NCBI GenBank assembly: GCA_903945605.1
Contig: CAJAWH010000067.1
Span: forward strand, 59,003 to 123,002
Length of the DNA stretch: 64,000 nt
Direction of reading: 5' to 3'
Origin: an uncultured Methylococcaceae bacterium
GTDB taxonomy: Bacteria; Pseudomonadota; Gammaproteobacteria; Methylococcales; Methylomonadaceae
Below, piece by piece: positions 29,316 to 37,170 of the stretch. The notes under the pieces are model-generated. The model searched no databases. It was given only the letters and a program-made list of their open reading frames with translations, and had not been told where the DNA came from. Position 1 is the first letter of the stretch. Each line of letters opens with the position of its first letter. Made by a program: the position numbers and the translations under genes.

Positions 29316-30013
29316 CTACAATTTGTATAATCGGCAATAGCCATGTGGGGTCGTTGAAAATGGCATGGGATAACATCAGCCCCCGTTATCCGACAATGGA
29401 CATTACTTTTTTTGCCCAGCGCGGTTACGGGCTGAAGGATTTGCGGATTGAACAGCAAAGCTTGCTGCCCACCTCGGAAGTCCTCGCCAGCGCCTTACAA
29501 TTCACATCCGGCGGCAAAACAGGCATTGATACCCGACTTTATGATGTGTTTTTAATTTATGGCTTGTTTTTGACCCCTTATTTCCAAGCCGATAAGCCAT
29601 TCTACTCACAAGCCGTCCTGCAACATGCCTTATACGATCATGTTGAAGGCAGCCTGTCTTTTAAAGTGTTAAAACAATTGCGCAGCATTACCGACAAGCC
29701 TATCTTTGCGGGCCATGACCCCTTGCTGATACCCAGAGGAGAACCCGCCAATGACAGCCCAGCAGCTTATTTGGAGGCGATCAACACGCTAAACACGCTG
29801 TTTTATCAGCCGCTGGATGCCGAAGTGATAGCACAACCGCTAGACACTATTGTTTATGGCCGCCATACCCATCCCGATTTTTCTAAAAACTCCAAGCGGC
29901 TGGCAGTGGGGCGTAAAACCGACCTGGAATCACAACCCGACCATAACAAAGGCCACATGAATGATGAATTTGGCGAGCTGTGGTTAAGGCAGTTTTTTGC
30001 CAAAATTACTTAA
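29312..30013 (+). CDS. SGNH-hydrolase-like protein coupled to GSCFA gene
   Basis: 233 aa. GNSH at residues 8-11 (CIIGNSHVGSLKMAW) and DHNKGHMN near the end (Asp210, His215) resemble block I and block V of SGNH hydrolases, although the block-I motif is shifted from the usual GDS. There is no signal peptide. It overlaps the GSCFA gene by 4 bp, so the two probably act together. Substrate unknown; sugar O-acetylation or deacetylation is one possibility. Confidence 0.65.
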   Translation: MTTICIIGNSHVGSLKMAWDNISPRYPTMDITFFAQRGYGLKDLRIEQQSLLPTSEVLASALQFTSGGKTGIDTRLYDVFLIYGLFLTPYFQADKPFYSQAVLQHALYDHVEGSLSFKVLKQLRSITDKPIFAGHDPLLIPRGEPANDSPAAYLEAINTLNTLFYQPLDAEVIAQPLDTIVYGRHTHPDFSKNSKRLAVGRKTDLESQPDHNKGHMNDEFGELWLRQFFAKIT

Positions 30014-30063
30014 AGCTAGTGCTTAGCACTGACTTTTAATACAACACCCATGGTGTTATTGGA

Positions 30064-30234
30064 CTAACTTAAAGGCAGGTTAAGCCTCAGCTGCGCCACT
30101 TGCATTTCGGTCAGGCCGGTTTTGGCTGCAATGGTCGTGTCGTCCAACATATCCAGCGTCCGTAGCGCTTATCTTGGGCTTCCAGTTCCTCTTGGCTTAT
30201 GCCGAGTTTTAACGTCGAGGAAGCGCGCGGTGTG
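30064..30234 (-). pseudogene. C-terminal remnant of an Rpn/PDDEXK transposase-type protein
   Basis: On the minus strand the translation reads RASSTLKLGISQEELEAQDK, then after a one-base frameshift ALRTLDMLDDTTIAAKTG and LTEMQVAQLRLNLPLS, then stop. The TIAAKTGLTEMQVAQLR tail looks like the end of Rpn-family recombination-promoting nucleases. The N-terminal nuclease part is missing. The identification rests on about 50 residues. Confidence 0.38.
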
Positions 30235-30320
30235 GGGCTGTTGATTGTTAGGTTATTAGAATCAGCGGCATTGGCAAGCTGTATCGTGGGCTAGGTACAC
30301 GTTGGCTGAACCTGACTGGG

Positions 30321-30356
30321 CGTTGGCTGAGCGTAGTCGAAGCCCCTCAGCCAACG
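30321..30356. repeat. Dispersed GGCTGAGCG repeat with inverted arms
   Basis: CGTTGGCTGAG (30321-30331) and CTCAGCCAACG (30346-30356) are perfect 11-bp inverted arms around CGTAGTCGAAGCCC. Related copies lie at about 35057 and 41093, each between genes. A partial extra copy (GTTGGCTGAA) starts at 30301. Confidence 0.6.
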
Positions 30357-30471
30357 TGCGGTTACGCTCAACCCTAGTGCGCCTGCACTCAAGGAACGGG
30401 CGGTTTTATCTTGCCCGCTCCTATACAAACAAATGTCCCTTTACGAAACATCATAGCGTCATTTGTTTGCC

Positions 30472-31641
30472 TTAATGCGCATCATCATGATGCCATTCGG
30501 GCAACATCACAATGCTGTTAGGGTTTAGCCCTAAGTCCTTTAAGGTGTCAACAGAGGTCTTTTTTTCCATTTTCAGCAAATCAACCACCGAAATAGAGCC
30601 ATCATTCATATCCGGCAAATTTAAAAAACTGTTCTGCACGAAAGCGTAATGTTCATCCGGTGAAAAGGCAATATGGTGCGCCCCGCCCGCGGTAGGGATG
30701 CTTTTTAGCAATTTGGGCTGGGTGGGCTTGCTGATGTCAAACACGTTCAGCGCACCGGGATTGGCAGTGCTGACAAACATCCGGTCGTGTTTATGGTTAA
30801 AATAAATTTCCAGCGGCACACCTTGTTTAATCAGCGAAAAATCATAAAGCTGATGGAATTTGAAACTGCTGTCCTGTTTATTCCAAACACCCGCCCACAG
30901 CATCCCGCCAAACATGGTGTTGACATAGACCGTGGCGGGGTTTGCCCCAGGTAAAAACACCGCTTCCACAGGGGCAACCCCAGAAGGTGAAGCTTTGTCC
31001 GATAATTTATGGGTGGACAACACCTTGCCAGTACTCGCCTCCAATACTGCGACGGTTTCACCGGCCCCGCCCAAATCAGCGGGACGCACCGTGCTGGTAA
31101 CTACTATACGGTCAATATCATCTTGCAGGCCAATGCCATGCGGGTAACTGATAAAAGCACCGTCACCGCCCGCTTCCGGTGCGCTGATGGTTTTTAGGGC
31201 GGCATCGCTTTGGGCATCCCCGACAATGACATTGCTAGAACCCATGCAAGTCAAATACCAGAATTTACCATCTTTAGAAAAGGCCAAATCTTCCGCCACT
31301 TGGCAATCAGGCACCGCCACCGTTTTAAGCCGGTAGGGGTATTGCTTCATATCCATCACTTGCAGCGGGTTACTGCCTAAAGCGGTCAAATACGCTTTGC
31401 TGGCATCACGGTTATAGAAAAAATGATGCGCCACCAAATCAGGCGGTAAGGGTATATCAACAAGCATTTTACGGAAAGTTGCCGAACTCGGGTCCAAGTC
31501 GATAATGGCAATGCCTTCGCGGCGCGGGGTAACGTTGGCTTTGCTTTCATAATTCAACATCGCCAGCATTTCGGCATGTGCCAACGGGGTGACAAACCCA
31601 GACACCAATAACAGCGATTGTAGCGTTTTTTTAATGTTCAT
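30472..31641 (-). CDS. Periplasmic beta-propeller protein (YncE-like)
   Basis: 389 aa with a signal peptide cut after residue 23 (PLAHA-E). Repeats of the form DLAFSKDGKFWYLTCMG, HHIAFSPDEHYAFVQN and VNTMFGGMLWAG indicate a seven-bladed YVTN/YncE-like propeller. Six or so short blades are visible. These proteins act in the periplasm; substrates are unknown and binding of metal, redox partners or DNA has been suggested for different members. It lies 19 bp after the DUF4242 gene on the same strand, probably under the TetR-type operator at 31967. Confidence 0.75.
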   Translation of the reverse strand: MNIKKTLQSLLLVSGFVTPLAHAEMLAMLNYESKANVTPRREGIAIIDLDPSSATFRKMLVDIPLPPDLVAHHFFYNRDASKAYLTALGSNPLQVMDMKQYPYRLKTVAVPDCQVAEDLAFSKDGKFWYLTCMGSSNVIVGDAQSDAALKTISAPEAGGDGAFISYPHGIGLQDDIDRIVVTSTVRPADLGGAGETVAVLEASTGKVLSTHKLSDKASPSGVAPVEAVFLPGANPATVYVNTMFGGMLWAGVWNKQDSSFKFHQLYDFSLIKQGVPLEIYFNHKHDRMFVSTANPGALNVFDISKPTQPKLLKSIPTAGGAHHIAFSPDEHYAFVQNSFLNLPDMNDGSISVVDLLKMEKKTSVDTLKDLGLNPNSIVMLPEWHHDDAH

Positions 31642-31660
31642 TTTAAGCCCTTGTTAGTTA

Positions 31661-31936
31661 TTATGCTTCAGCCGTGGTGGGGTCAATCATAGTTTTAATT
31701 TGCGCGATACGGTTAGCCGGAAAGCCGCCTTGTTCGGCATGAGCCTTCACTGTGGCCTCATCAGGGGCAATATACACACAATAGACCTTGTCCTCGGTCA
31801 CATAGCTTTCCAACCACTGTATTGTCGGCCCCATAGCACTAAGGACAGCGCATGATTTTTGCGATATGGCTTGTAAATCAGCGGCTGACAACGAACCCGC
31901 TGCAGGGATTTCACGTTCTATGATAAATTTTGGCAT
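31661..31936 (-). CDS. DUF4242 protein (SCO4226-like nickel-binding fold)
   Basis: 91 aa. The pattern MPKFIIEREIPAAGSLS, then IQWLESYVTEDKVYCVYIAP and a C-terminal GGFPANRIAQIKTMIDP is DUF4242. A Streptomyces member binds nickel; most are uncharacterised ferredoxin-like dimers. It is the first gene after a -10 element (TATAAT, 31956-31961) overlapped by a GACCGGTC operator, and precedes the beta-propeller gene by 19 bp. Confidence 0.8.
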   Translation of the reverse strand: MPKFIIEREIPAAGSLSAADLQAISQKSCAVLSAMGPTIQWLESYVTEDKVYCVYIAPDEATVKAHAEQGGFPANRIAQIKTMIDPTTAEA

Positions 31937-31955
31937 TGTCTGGTTTCCTTTTATT

Positions 31956-31974
31956 ATTATAAATACGACCGGTC
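31956..31974 (-). promoter_or_regulatory. Promoter with TetR-type operator GACCGGTC
   Basis: On the minus strand the perfect palindrome GACCGGTC (31967-31974) is followed 5 bases later by TATAAT (31956-31961), giving a -10 element about 20 bases before the DUF4242 start. AGACCGGTCT-type palindromes are common operators of TetR-family repressors. The operator sits in the promoter spacer, next to the tetR-type gene. Confidence 0.6.
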
Positions 31975-31996
31975 ATCTTGAATTTTAATCATATCA

Positions 31997-32593
31997 TCAA
32001 ACCCTGAAATATTCATCCAGTAAATTTCCACAACATTGCTTTAAAGGGATTGAGGACTGTTCTATTTTCATACGCAGCAACACACCTTGCCAAGTATTGA
32101 CCAGCAAATCCGCCATTTCTTGGGCAGATTTGTCAGTACGCACCGTACCTTCTTGTTGCGCCCGGCTTAATCCTGTTTGCAATAAATCACGGTATTGCTT
32201 GACCGCTGCCCGCAACGCCTGACTAATGGCTTCGTTAGAATCACCCAGCTCCCCCATTAAATTGCCCAGCAAGCAACCGCCTTTAAATCCGTTAACTTCA
32301 AGCTCTGCAATCAGCTCGGCAAAATACTGGTTAATGGCGGTTAGCGCGTCCAGATCGGGGTTCTGTAAATGCGCGTCCAGTTGCCGTATGAAGGGTTCAA
32401 TATAATGCCGGATCACCTCGACGGCAAAAACTTCTTTGCTGTCAAAATAGTTATAAAACGAACCCTTGGGAATTTGCACGGCGGCCAAAATTTCTTTAAG
32501 GCCACTGCCATGATAACCCTTATCGGTCAGTAAGCTGACTCCCTGATCGAGTAAATTGCTGATGTTAATTTGTTTTTTTGTGCGTTGATGCAT
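31997..32593 (-). CDS. TetR/AcuR-family transcriptional regulator
   Basis: 198 aa from ATG 32593 (MHQRTKKQINISNLLDQGVS); upstream in-frame starts would run into the oxidoreductase gene. The N-terminal helix-turn-helix is GSGLKEILAAVQIPKGSFYN, YFDSKE. The C-terminal domain (GGCLLGNLMGELGDSNEAIS) is the AcuR-like ligand-binding type. It lies 8 bp after the Gfo/Idh gene and 60 bp before the DUF4242 gene, with a fitting operator in between, so it probably represses the DUF4242-propeller unit. Ligand unknown; AcuR and NemR relatives answer to electrophiles. Confidence 0.87.
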   Translation of the reverse strand: MHQRTKKQINISNLLDQGVSLLTDKGYHGSGLKEILAAVQIPKGSFYNYFDSKEVFAVEVIRHYIEPFIRQLDAHLQNPDLDALTAINQYFAELIAELEVNGFKGGCLLGNLMGELGDSNEAISQALRAAVKQYRDLLQTGLSRAQQEGTVRTDKSAQEMADLLVNTWQGVLLRMKIEQSSIPLKQCCGNLLDEYFRV

Positions 32594-32601
32594 AGCGTAC
32601 A

Positions 32602-33618
32602 CTAGCCTGCCAAGCGGACAACCCGACCTTCCGCCGAAGCTTGCAAGGCAGCCACAATAAGCTTGCAGTTGGCCTGGGCATCTTCCAAAGATAACAACGG
32701 CGGGCGGTCGTTCAGTACACAATCACTGAAATGTTCTATTTCCAAGCAAAAATGGTTGGCGGCGGGCAAACGCTCTTCGCACTGTTGACCGCTTTCTGTC
32801 CACCAAGAAATAATCGGCACATCACCCGGCAATTGCCAAACTATGTGGCATTTAATACCGCCTTGAGTGCCGATAATTTCATATTCGCAACGCCGCGCCC
32901 GCTCAAAGCTGAAATCAAATTGGGCAAATTTGCCGTCGCCAAAATCAATAATACCACTGCTGGCAATGTCCGCACCGCTTTCGGCATACTTAGCGAAAGC
33001 CGTCACTGATACCGGCGGTTGTTGGAAAATCATCCGCGCCGAATGGATGGCATAACAACCGATATCCCATAACGCGCCGCCGCCACGTTCGGCAGATTCC
33101 GCCAAGCGATAGAGCCGGGCTGGACGCATCATAAACGAGTAGCTGTTACGCACCGAACGCACTTCGCCGATCAGGCCAGATTGCAGCAATGCCAACACCC
33201 GGGCATGTTGCGGATGGAAGCGGTACATAAAACCCTCCATCACCTTCACTTGATGGTTTCGCGCTGCGTTTTCAATACGCGCAATATCCGCCACAGACAA
33301 AGCCATCGGCTTTTCGCACAACACATGTTTGCCGTGTGCTATGGCGCGTAATGTCCATTCGACATGTTCATGGTTAGCCAGCGGCACATACACGGCATCA
33401 ACCGCCGGATCGGTCAATAAGTATTCCAGCTGGTCATAGCATTTGGTGGCCTGTTGGTTGGGTGCGTATTTCGCCAGCGTTTCTGCCGCCGCACCCGACC
33501 GTCGGCTGGCAATAGCCACCAAATTGGCGTTTGTCGCTTCCAGAATGGCGGGCATCAGCCGTTCGTTAATACGCGCCGCCCCCAAAATGCCCCAATTGAG
33601 TTTTTTTTGGCTTTCCAT
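32602..33618 (-). CDS. Gfo/Idh/MocA-family oxidoreductase
   Basis: 338 aa. An N-terminal NAD(P)-binding Rossmann fold (LNWGILGAARINERLMPAIL) with the family mark HVLCEKPMALS, then the C-terminal substrate domain (GGGALWDIGCYAIHSARM). Members oxidise or reduce sugars, inositols or aldehydes. The substrate cannot be read from sequence. It is followed 8 bp later by the TetR gene on the same strand. Confidence 0.92.
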   Translation of the reverse strand: MESQKKLNWGILGAARINERLMPAILEATNANLVAIASRRSGAAAETLAKYAPNQQATKCYDQLEYLLTDPAVDAVYVPLANHEHVEWTLRAIAHGKHVLCEKPMALSVADIARIENAARNHQVKVMEGFMYRFHPQHARVLALLQSGLIGEVRSVRNSYSFMMRPARLYRLAESAERGGGALWDIGCYAIHSARMIFQQPPVSVTAFAKYAESGADIASSGIIDFGDGKFAQFDFSFERARRCEYEIIGTQGGIKCHIVWQLPGDVPIISWWTESGQQCEERLPAANHFCLEIEHFSDCVLNDRPPLLSLEDAQANCKLIVAALQASAEGRVVRLAG

Positions 33619-33662
33619 TTGTAACCCTAACAGTGACTGACCACTTAAAAAGCAGCCCTATA

Positions 33663-33716
33663 GCAAATAAAAAATCCCCCGCCTATGCCAAAAACGTCCA
33701 GCATAAACGGAGGATT
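33663..33716 (-). terminator. Strong Rho-independent terminator after hps-phi
   Basis: A 16-bp stem with a few G-U pairs (AATCCTCCGTTTATGC pairing with GCATAGGCGGGGGATT) around a 12-base loop, followed on the minus strand by TTTTTTATTT. It closes the hps-phi transcript before the downstream oxidoreductase gene, consistent with a highly expressed single gene. Confidence 0.85.
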
Positions 33717-33743
33717 ACCGGTACAACCAAACCCAGAATGGTT

Positions 33744-34919
33744 TTATTCCAAATTGGCGTGCCTTTCCCGCATAATTTCTTCCGGGATGTTTTTATCATG
33801 GATCAAATGGGAAATATAAGCTTCCAAGAAGAATAAGGTGGACAATTCAAACACCGTACCCATGGGCATCCCTTCCACTTTGCCGTATTGTTCCGGCACA
33901 CCAATCTGTAACACATTGTCAGCCATGCCACCAATAGTCGAATCACCCTTAGCTGAAATCAGGACAATATCGGCACGCACTTCTTGGGCGCGTTTGGTGA
34001 AAGCAATCAACTGTTCGGTTTCGCCAGAACCGGAGATGATAATCAGCAAATCGCCGCGTTTGATGCTAGGGGTGACAATCTCTCCCACCACGCTGACGGT
34101 ATAGCCACTGTGCATCAGGCGCATGGCAAAAAATTTGGCAATCTGACCAGAACGGCCTGCACCGGTGACAAAAACACGGTTGGCGCTGTCTAACTTGCGG
34201 GTCAACACAACTGGATAATAATCGCTGGTTTGCGATAAAATATCGTGGATTTTACCGATCACTTTTTGTTGGTGGGTGTTTTTGCCATCGGCAATGTCAC
34301 GGATTTTTTTGGCCGCTTCGGCTGGGCACGGCGCACCATAAATGGCTGCACCCACCACAATAATGTTGGCCCCCGCTTCAACCACCTGCTTGACGGTGGA
34401 CGGCCTGATGCCACCCGCCACAGATATACGCATTTTCAAACCTAAATCGGCTATCGCCTGCAAATCGGCAAACGGTGTTTGTCCGGCCGCTTGGGCATCC
34501 AAGCCGGTATGGACACCAATAATATGCGCACCCAAACGGACCGCCTCACGGGCACAGGCCAGTTTATCGGGCACGTTGATCAGGTCTATTTGCGCTTCCG
34601 CCTTATGGGCTTTAGCCGCTTTAATGACACCTTCTATGGTAGCCAAACCGGACACACCCAAGACGGTGCAAATATCCGCACCGGCGGCATAAAATGGTGT
34701 GGCCTCGTATTCGCCAGCATCCATCGTTTTCAGGTCAACCAATATTAACTTTTCGGGGAACTTGGCCCGCAAAGCCTTAACGATGTCCACGCCGTTATGC
34801 TTGATACACGGTGTGCCCACTTCAAAAATATCAATAAAAGGCGCTGCTTTCTCAGCAAGACTGATGGTTTGTTCAAAATCCAACGAATCCAGCGCCAGCT
34901 GTATCAATGCTCTTGCCAT
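33744..34919 (-). CDS. Fused 3-hexulose-6-phosphate synthase / 6-phospho-3-hexuloisomerase
   Basis: 391 aa. Residues 1-210 are HPS, an OMP-decarboxylase-fold aldolase (metal/phosphate motif VDLKTMDAGEYEA at 61-73; SVAGGIRPSTV; AIYGAPCPAEAA) that joins formaldehyde to ribulose 5-phosphate. A short linker leads to PHI (about 222-391), a SIS-domain isomerase (GAGRSGQIAKFF from 253; ISGSGET) that makes fructose 6-phosphate. Together these are the entry reactions of the RuMP cycle. Such fusions are known in archaea and some methanotrophs. It is monocistronic, followed by a strong terminator. It strongly marks the host as a methylotroph or methanotroph; a separate unfused copy may exist elsewhere. 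Confidence 0.96.
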   Translation of the reverse strand: MARALIQLALDSLDFEQTISLAEKAAPFIDIFEVGTPCIKHNGVDIVKALRAKFPEKLILVDLKTMDAGEYEATPFYAAGADICTVLGVSGLATIEGVIKAAKAHKAEAQIDLINVPDKLACAREAVRLGAHIIGVHTGLDAQAAGQTPFADLQAIADLGLKMRISVAGGIRPSTVKQVVEAGANIIVVGAAIYGAPCPAEAAKKIRDIADGKNTHQQKVIGKIHDILSQTSDYYPVVLTRKLDSANRVFVTGAGRSGQIAKFFAMRLMHSGYTVSVVGEIVTPSIKRGDLLIIISGSGETEQLIAFTKRAQEVRADIVLISAKGDSTIGGMADNVLQIGVPEQYGKVEGMPMGTVFELSTLFFLEAYISHLIHDKNIPEEIMRERHANLE

Positions 34920-35056
34920 GTTTAATACCCCAAGAATTTATAGTGTTGTTGTTATCAATCCCTGAACTGTAAAACAGCGCGGCTCGGATGTCAATTTAGG
35001 CGTAACTAAAATTAATGTGCCAGCATAGGTACAGAAATGAAGCGGGGCTATACAGG

Positions 35057-35092
35057 CACGTTGACTGAGCGTAATCAAAAGGTGGAAGGGCC
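35057..35092. repeat. Degenerate copy of the dispersed GGCTGAGCG repeat
   Basis: CACGTTGACTGAGCGTAATC, in the gap between hps-phi and the EHD-like gene, matches the repeat at 30321 with a few changes and has lost the right-hand arm. Confidence 0.4.
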
Positions 35093-35127
35093 ATCCCAAG
35101 CCAATTCGCTTATACGGCTAAGGCATA

Positions 35128-36525
35128 TTAGCCAAACTCAGTAAAATCATCAATTTCCTGATAAGTGTTAGGAATGTCATCATAACTGCCAAAGCTGTCA
35201 TTCAGCGCCTGCACCAAACTTTTAGTCTTTTCATCAAGCTTGTGCAATTGCGCCTTGGTTTTTTTGTTCCAGCCCACCGGTTCAGTGAACGGCAACAGCA
35301 TACGCAGGGGCGTCAGGCTTTTTTCAAACAGGCCAGCCAAATCCTCCATGATTGCCAACTCCTGTTGCCGCTCTTTAAGCTTCGCCACAATGAGTTTCGC
35401 CTGTAAGCGGCTACCTAACAGATGCACCGGCACCATCACGCCTATCAACACCGCCAAGGCAATAGGGCCAATGATAGGGTCGATCAACATATCCAATATG
35501 CCGGTTTCAATTTCGGCAAAAATCAGCAATGACACTATCAAGGCCAGCACCAACAGACTGGAAATATTGACCCGCTCTTTCCATTGCAGCAGTGCCTTCC
35601 TAACCTCCGCCACCACGACATATTCGATGTCTTCAATATTTTTTTCCAAAGCATCCAATACCCGATAAGAACGGTCATTGCCCACATCGGTCAGGCGCAT
35701 GTCAATTTCTGCCAAATGGCTAGTGTCATGGAATTTGTTGTTTTGCGGATTGGGCAACACAATATATTGGCCAGAATTGATGCCCAGCCCCGCCAACTTG
35801 CGTTGCCAGCTTGAGATGACTTCACTTTTGTTAATGGGGGTCATAAAGGCGGGTGGCTCTTCAATTAGATAGACAAACTTACTGCTGTCCTGATTGTCGA
35901 GAATAATCTGGGTGAATTCTTCCACTAAAGGCGCGTGGGTATCAAACACATCGGCAAAGACCAGCACCAAATCGGAATGATCCACAACATAGCGGGTAAG
36001 CATAGTGGTGACAGGCGTTATTGGTGCCGCCGCCATATTGGGTGCGTCAATAAAAAGCTTGCCTTTAAGGGGCGGGCTGTTCAGGGTTTTGAGTTCCAGA
36101 TAGGAATTGATGCGCTTGCCCTCGCCTTTTTGCTGCTGCTCAATCTTACGGCTGATCTGGTAGAACGGATATCGGATATCCACATCCAACGCAGACCCGG
36201 GCAAGGTAGTGGTGTTGGCTTGGCTATTTTGCAGCAACACGGTGAACTTGTGGCTGGATGGCTGGATACCCGCCAGAAGATGCTCGGTACCGAGGACATT
36301 ATTGATAAAACGGGATTTGGCAGTTGAATTACCGCCTATCAAACTGATGACCGGCCACCAGGTATTGTTTGCGGCTGTCGTTTCATCATTTTGGATCAGG
36401 CCAAGATCAAATTCCAGCTGGTCCAATTGGTGGAAAACTTTTGATGCTTTTAACAAGACGGGGTTATCATGGGCAAAATGTTTTTCAAGGTTTAGCAAAT
36501 ATTTGCTGACTGTTTTATCCGTCAT
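35128..36525 (-). CDS. EHD/dynamin-like membrane NTPase with degenerate P-loop
   Basis: 465 aa. The G1-like motif GGNSTAKSRFINN (residues 64-76) aligns with G.YSTGKT of EHD proteins but has Ala where the catalytic loop has Gly. Where EHD has D-T-P-G the motif is IDAPN (159-163), and the NKxD position reads LIEEP. The HSDLVLVFADVFDTHAPLVE, EFTQII stretch resembles EHD helix/strand order. Two hydrophobic segments (about 321-338 and 349-371) form a membrane hairpin. Only the C-terminal domain follows. It may be a membrane-remodelling relative that binds nucleotide weakly or not at all. It is divergent from a small lipoprotein gene. Function unknown. Confidence 0.65.
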   Translation of the reverse strand: MTDKTVSKYLLNLEKHFAHDNPVLLKASKVFHQLDQLEFDLGLIQNDETTAANNTWWPVISLIGGNSTAKSRFINNVLGTEHLLAGIQPSSHKFTVLLQNSQANTTTLPGSALDVDIRYPFYQISRKIEQQQKGEGKRINSYLELKTLNSPPLKGKLFIDAPNMAAAPITPVTTMLTRYVVDHSDLVLVFADVFDTHAPLVEEFTQIILDNQDSSKFVYLIEEPPAFMTPINKSEVISSWQRKLAGLGINSGQYIVLPNPQNNKFHDTSHLAEIDMRLTDVGNDRSYRVLDALEKNIEDIEYVVVAEVRKALLQWKERVNISSLLVLALIVSLLIFAEIETGILDMLIDPIIGPIALAVLIGVMVPVHLLGSRLQAKLIVAKLKERQQELAIMEDLAGLFEKSLTPLRMLLPFTEPVGWNKKTKAQLHKLDEKTKSLVQALNDSFGSYDDIPNTYQEIDDFTEFG

Positions 36526-36699
36526 CAGATAGGCCTCGTTTTGTTGAATTGTTATTGTTTCGAGAGGGTAAAGTATACACTGACTAGGCTTGAATCCTAA
36601 AAAATTAGGACTGTTCCGGTCAGGATATAGCCTAGCAATTGCAATTCCCCCCGGCCGCTGTACGGTGTACCCAACCCATATTCATTGGCTGGATTAAGT

Positions 36700-37080
36700 T
36701 TGTTTATTTTACGCATAACCACACTACTTTATTTTATACCCTTGTTGGCGTCGTGCAGTGCTATGGGCGGAGCGGGGCAGGCCGGAGACATGCTGCCGGG
36801 GCAATCATTTTCCGAATATGCAGAAAGCGTGTTCCGCCTTCAGAACAGCTTGACCAGCGAAGCCATGATGCTATCCGACACAGATGGTGCAGATAATCTG
36901 GCCGCCATTGTGCAGGCGGAACTGAAAATGCACCAAGCTTGCCAAGCGTTGAACGACTATGCCACACAGAAAACGGAAGGGCAACGTGTCGGGATATGGT
37001 TGCCCATGCGGGCCAGGCAGTCTGCCGTTGCTTGCGAGAATGCCGCCAAAATTTTACAAGCGGCCTTGGCAGCAAAGTAG
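36700..37080 (+). CDS. Small putative lipoprotein
   Basis: 126 aa from TTG 36700 (with GGA 6 bases before); a TTG at 36685 is an alternative. The signal MFILRITTLLYFIPLLASC carries a lipobox LLASC, so Cys19 is lipidated. The mature part is helical and Ala/Gln-rich with two cysteines. No family recognised. It is divergent from the EHD-like gene, with 174 bp between; pairing of a lipoprotein with a membrane NTPase is suggestive only. Confidence 0.55.
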   Translation: MFILRITTLLYFIPLLASCSAMGGAGQAGDMLPGQSFSEYAESVFRLQNSLTSEAMMLSDTDGADNLAAIVQAELKMHQACQALNDYATQKTEGQRVGIWLPMRARQSAVACENAAKILQAALAAK

Positions 37081-37170
37081 CCTGGAAGAAACGTAGCACA
37101 ATACGGGCATTTGCACATTGCTGGCCAGCAAAAGCCGTGGCTGCGAATTCATTCGCCCCCCCCAGCTTAG

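Larger units (their letters stand above)
30014..30471. other. Gene-poor region with a gene remnant and inverted repeat
   Basis: These 458 bases hold no intact gene. A decayed reading frame (30064-30234, minus) and a GGCTGAGCG-type repeat with 11-bp arms (30321-30356) are described separately. A small dyad AACACC/GGTGTT (30043-30057) follows the upstream gene. The rest looks like debris. Confidence 0.5.
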
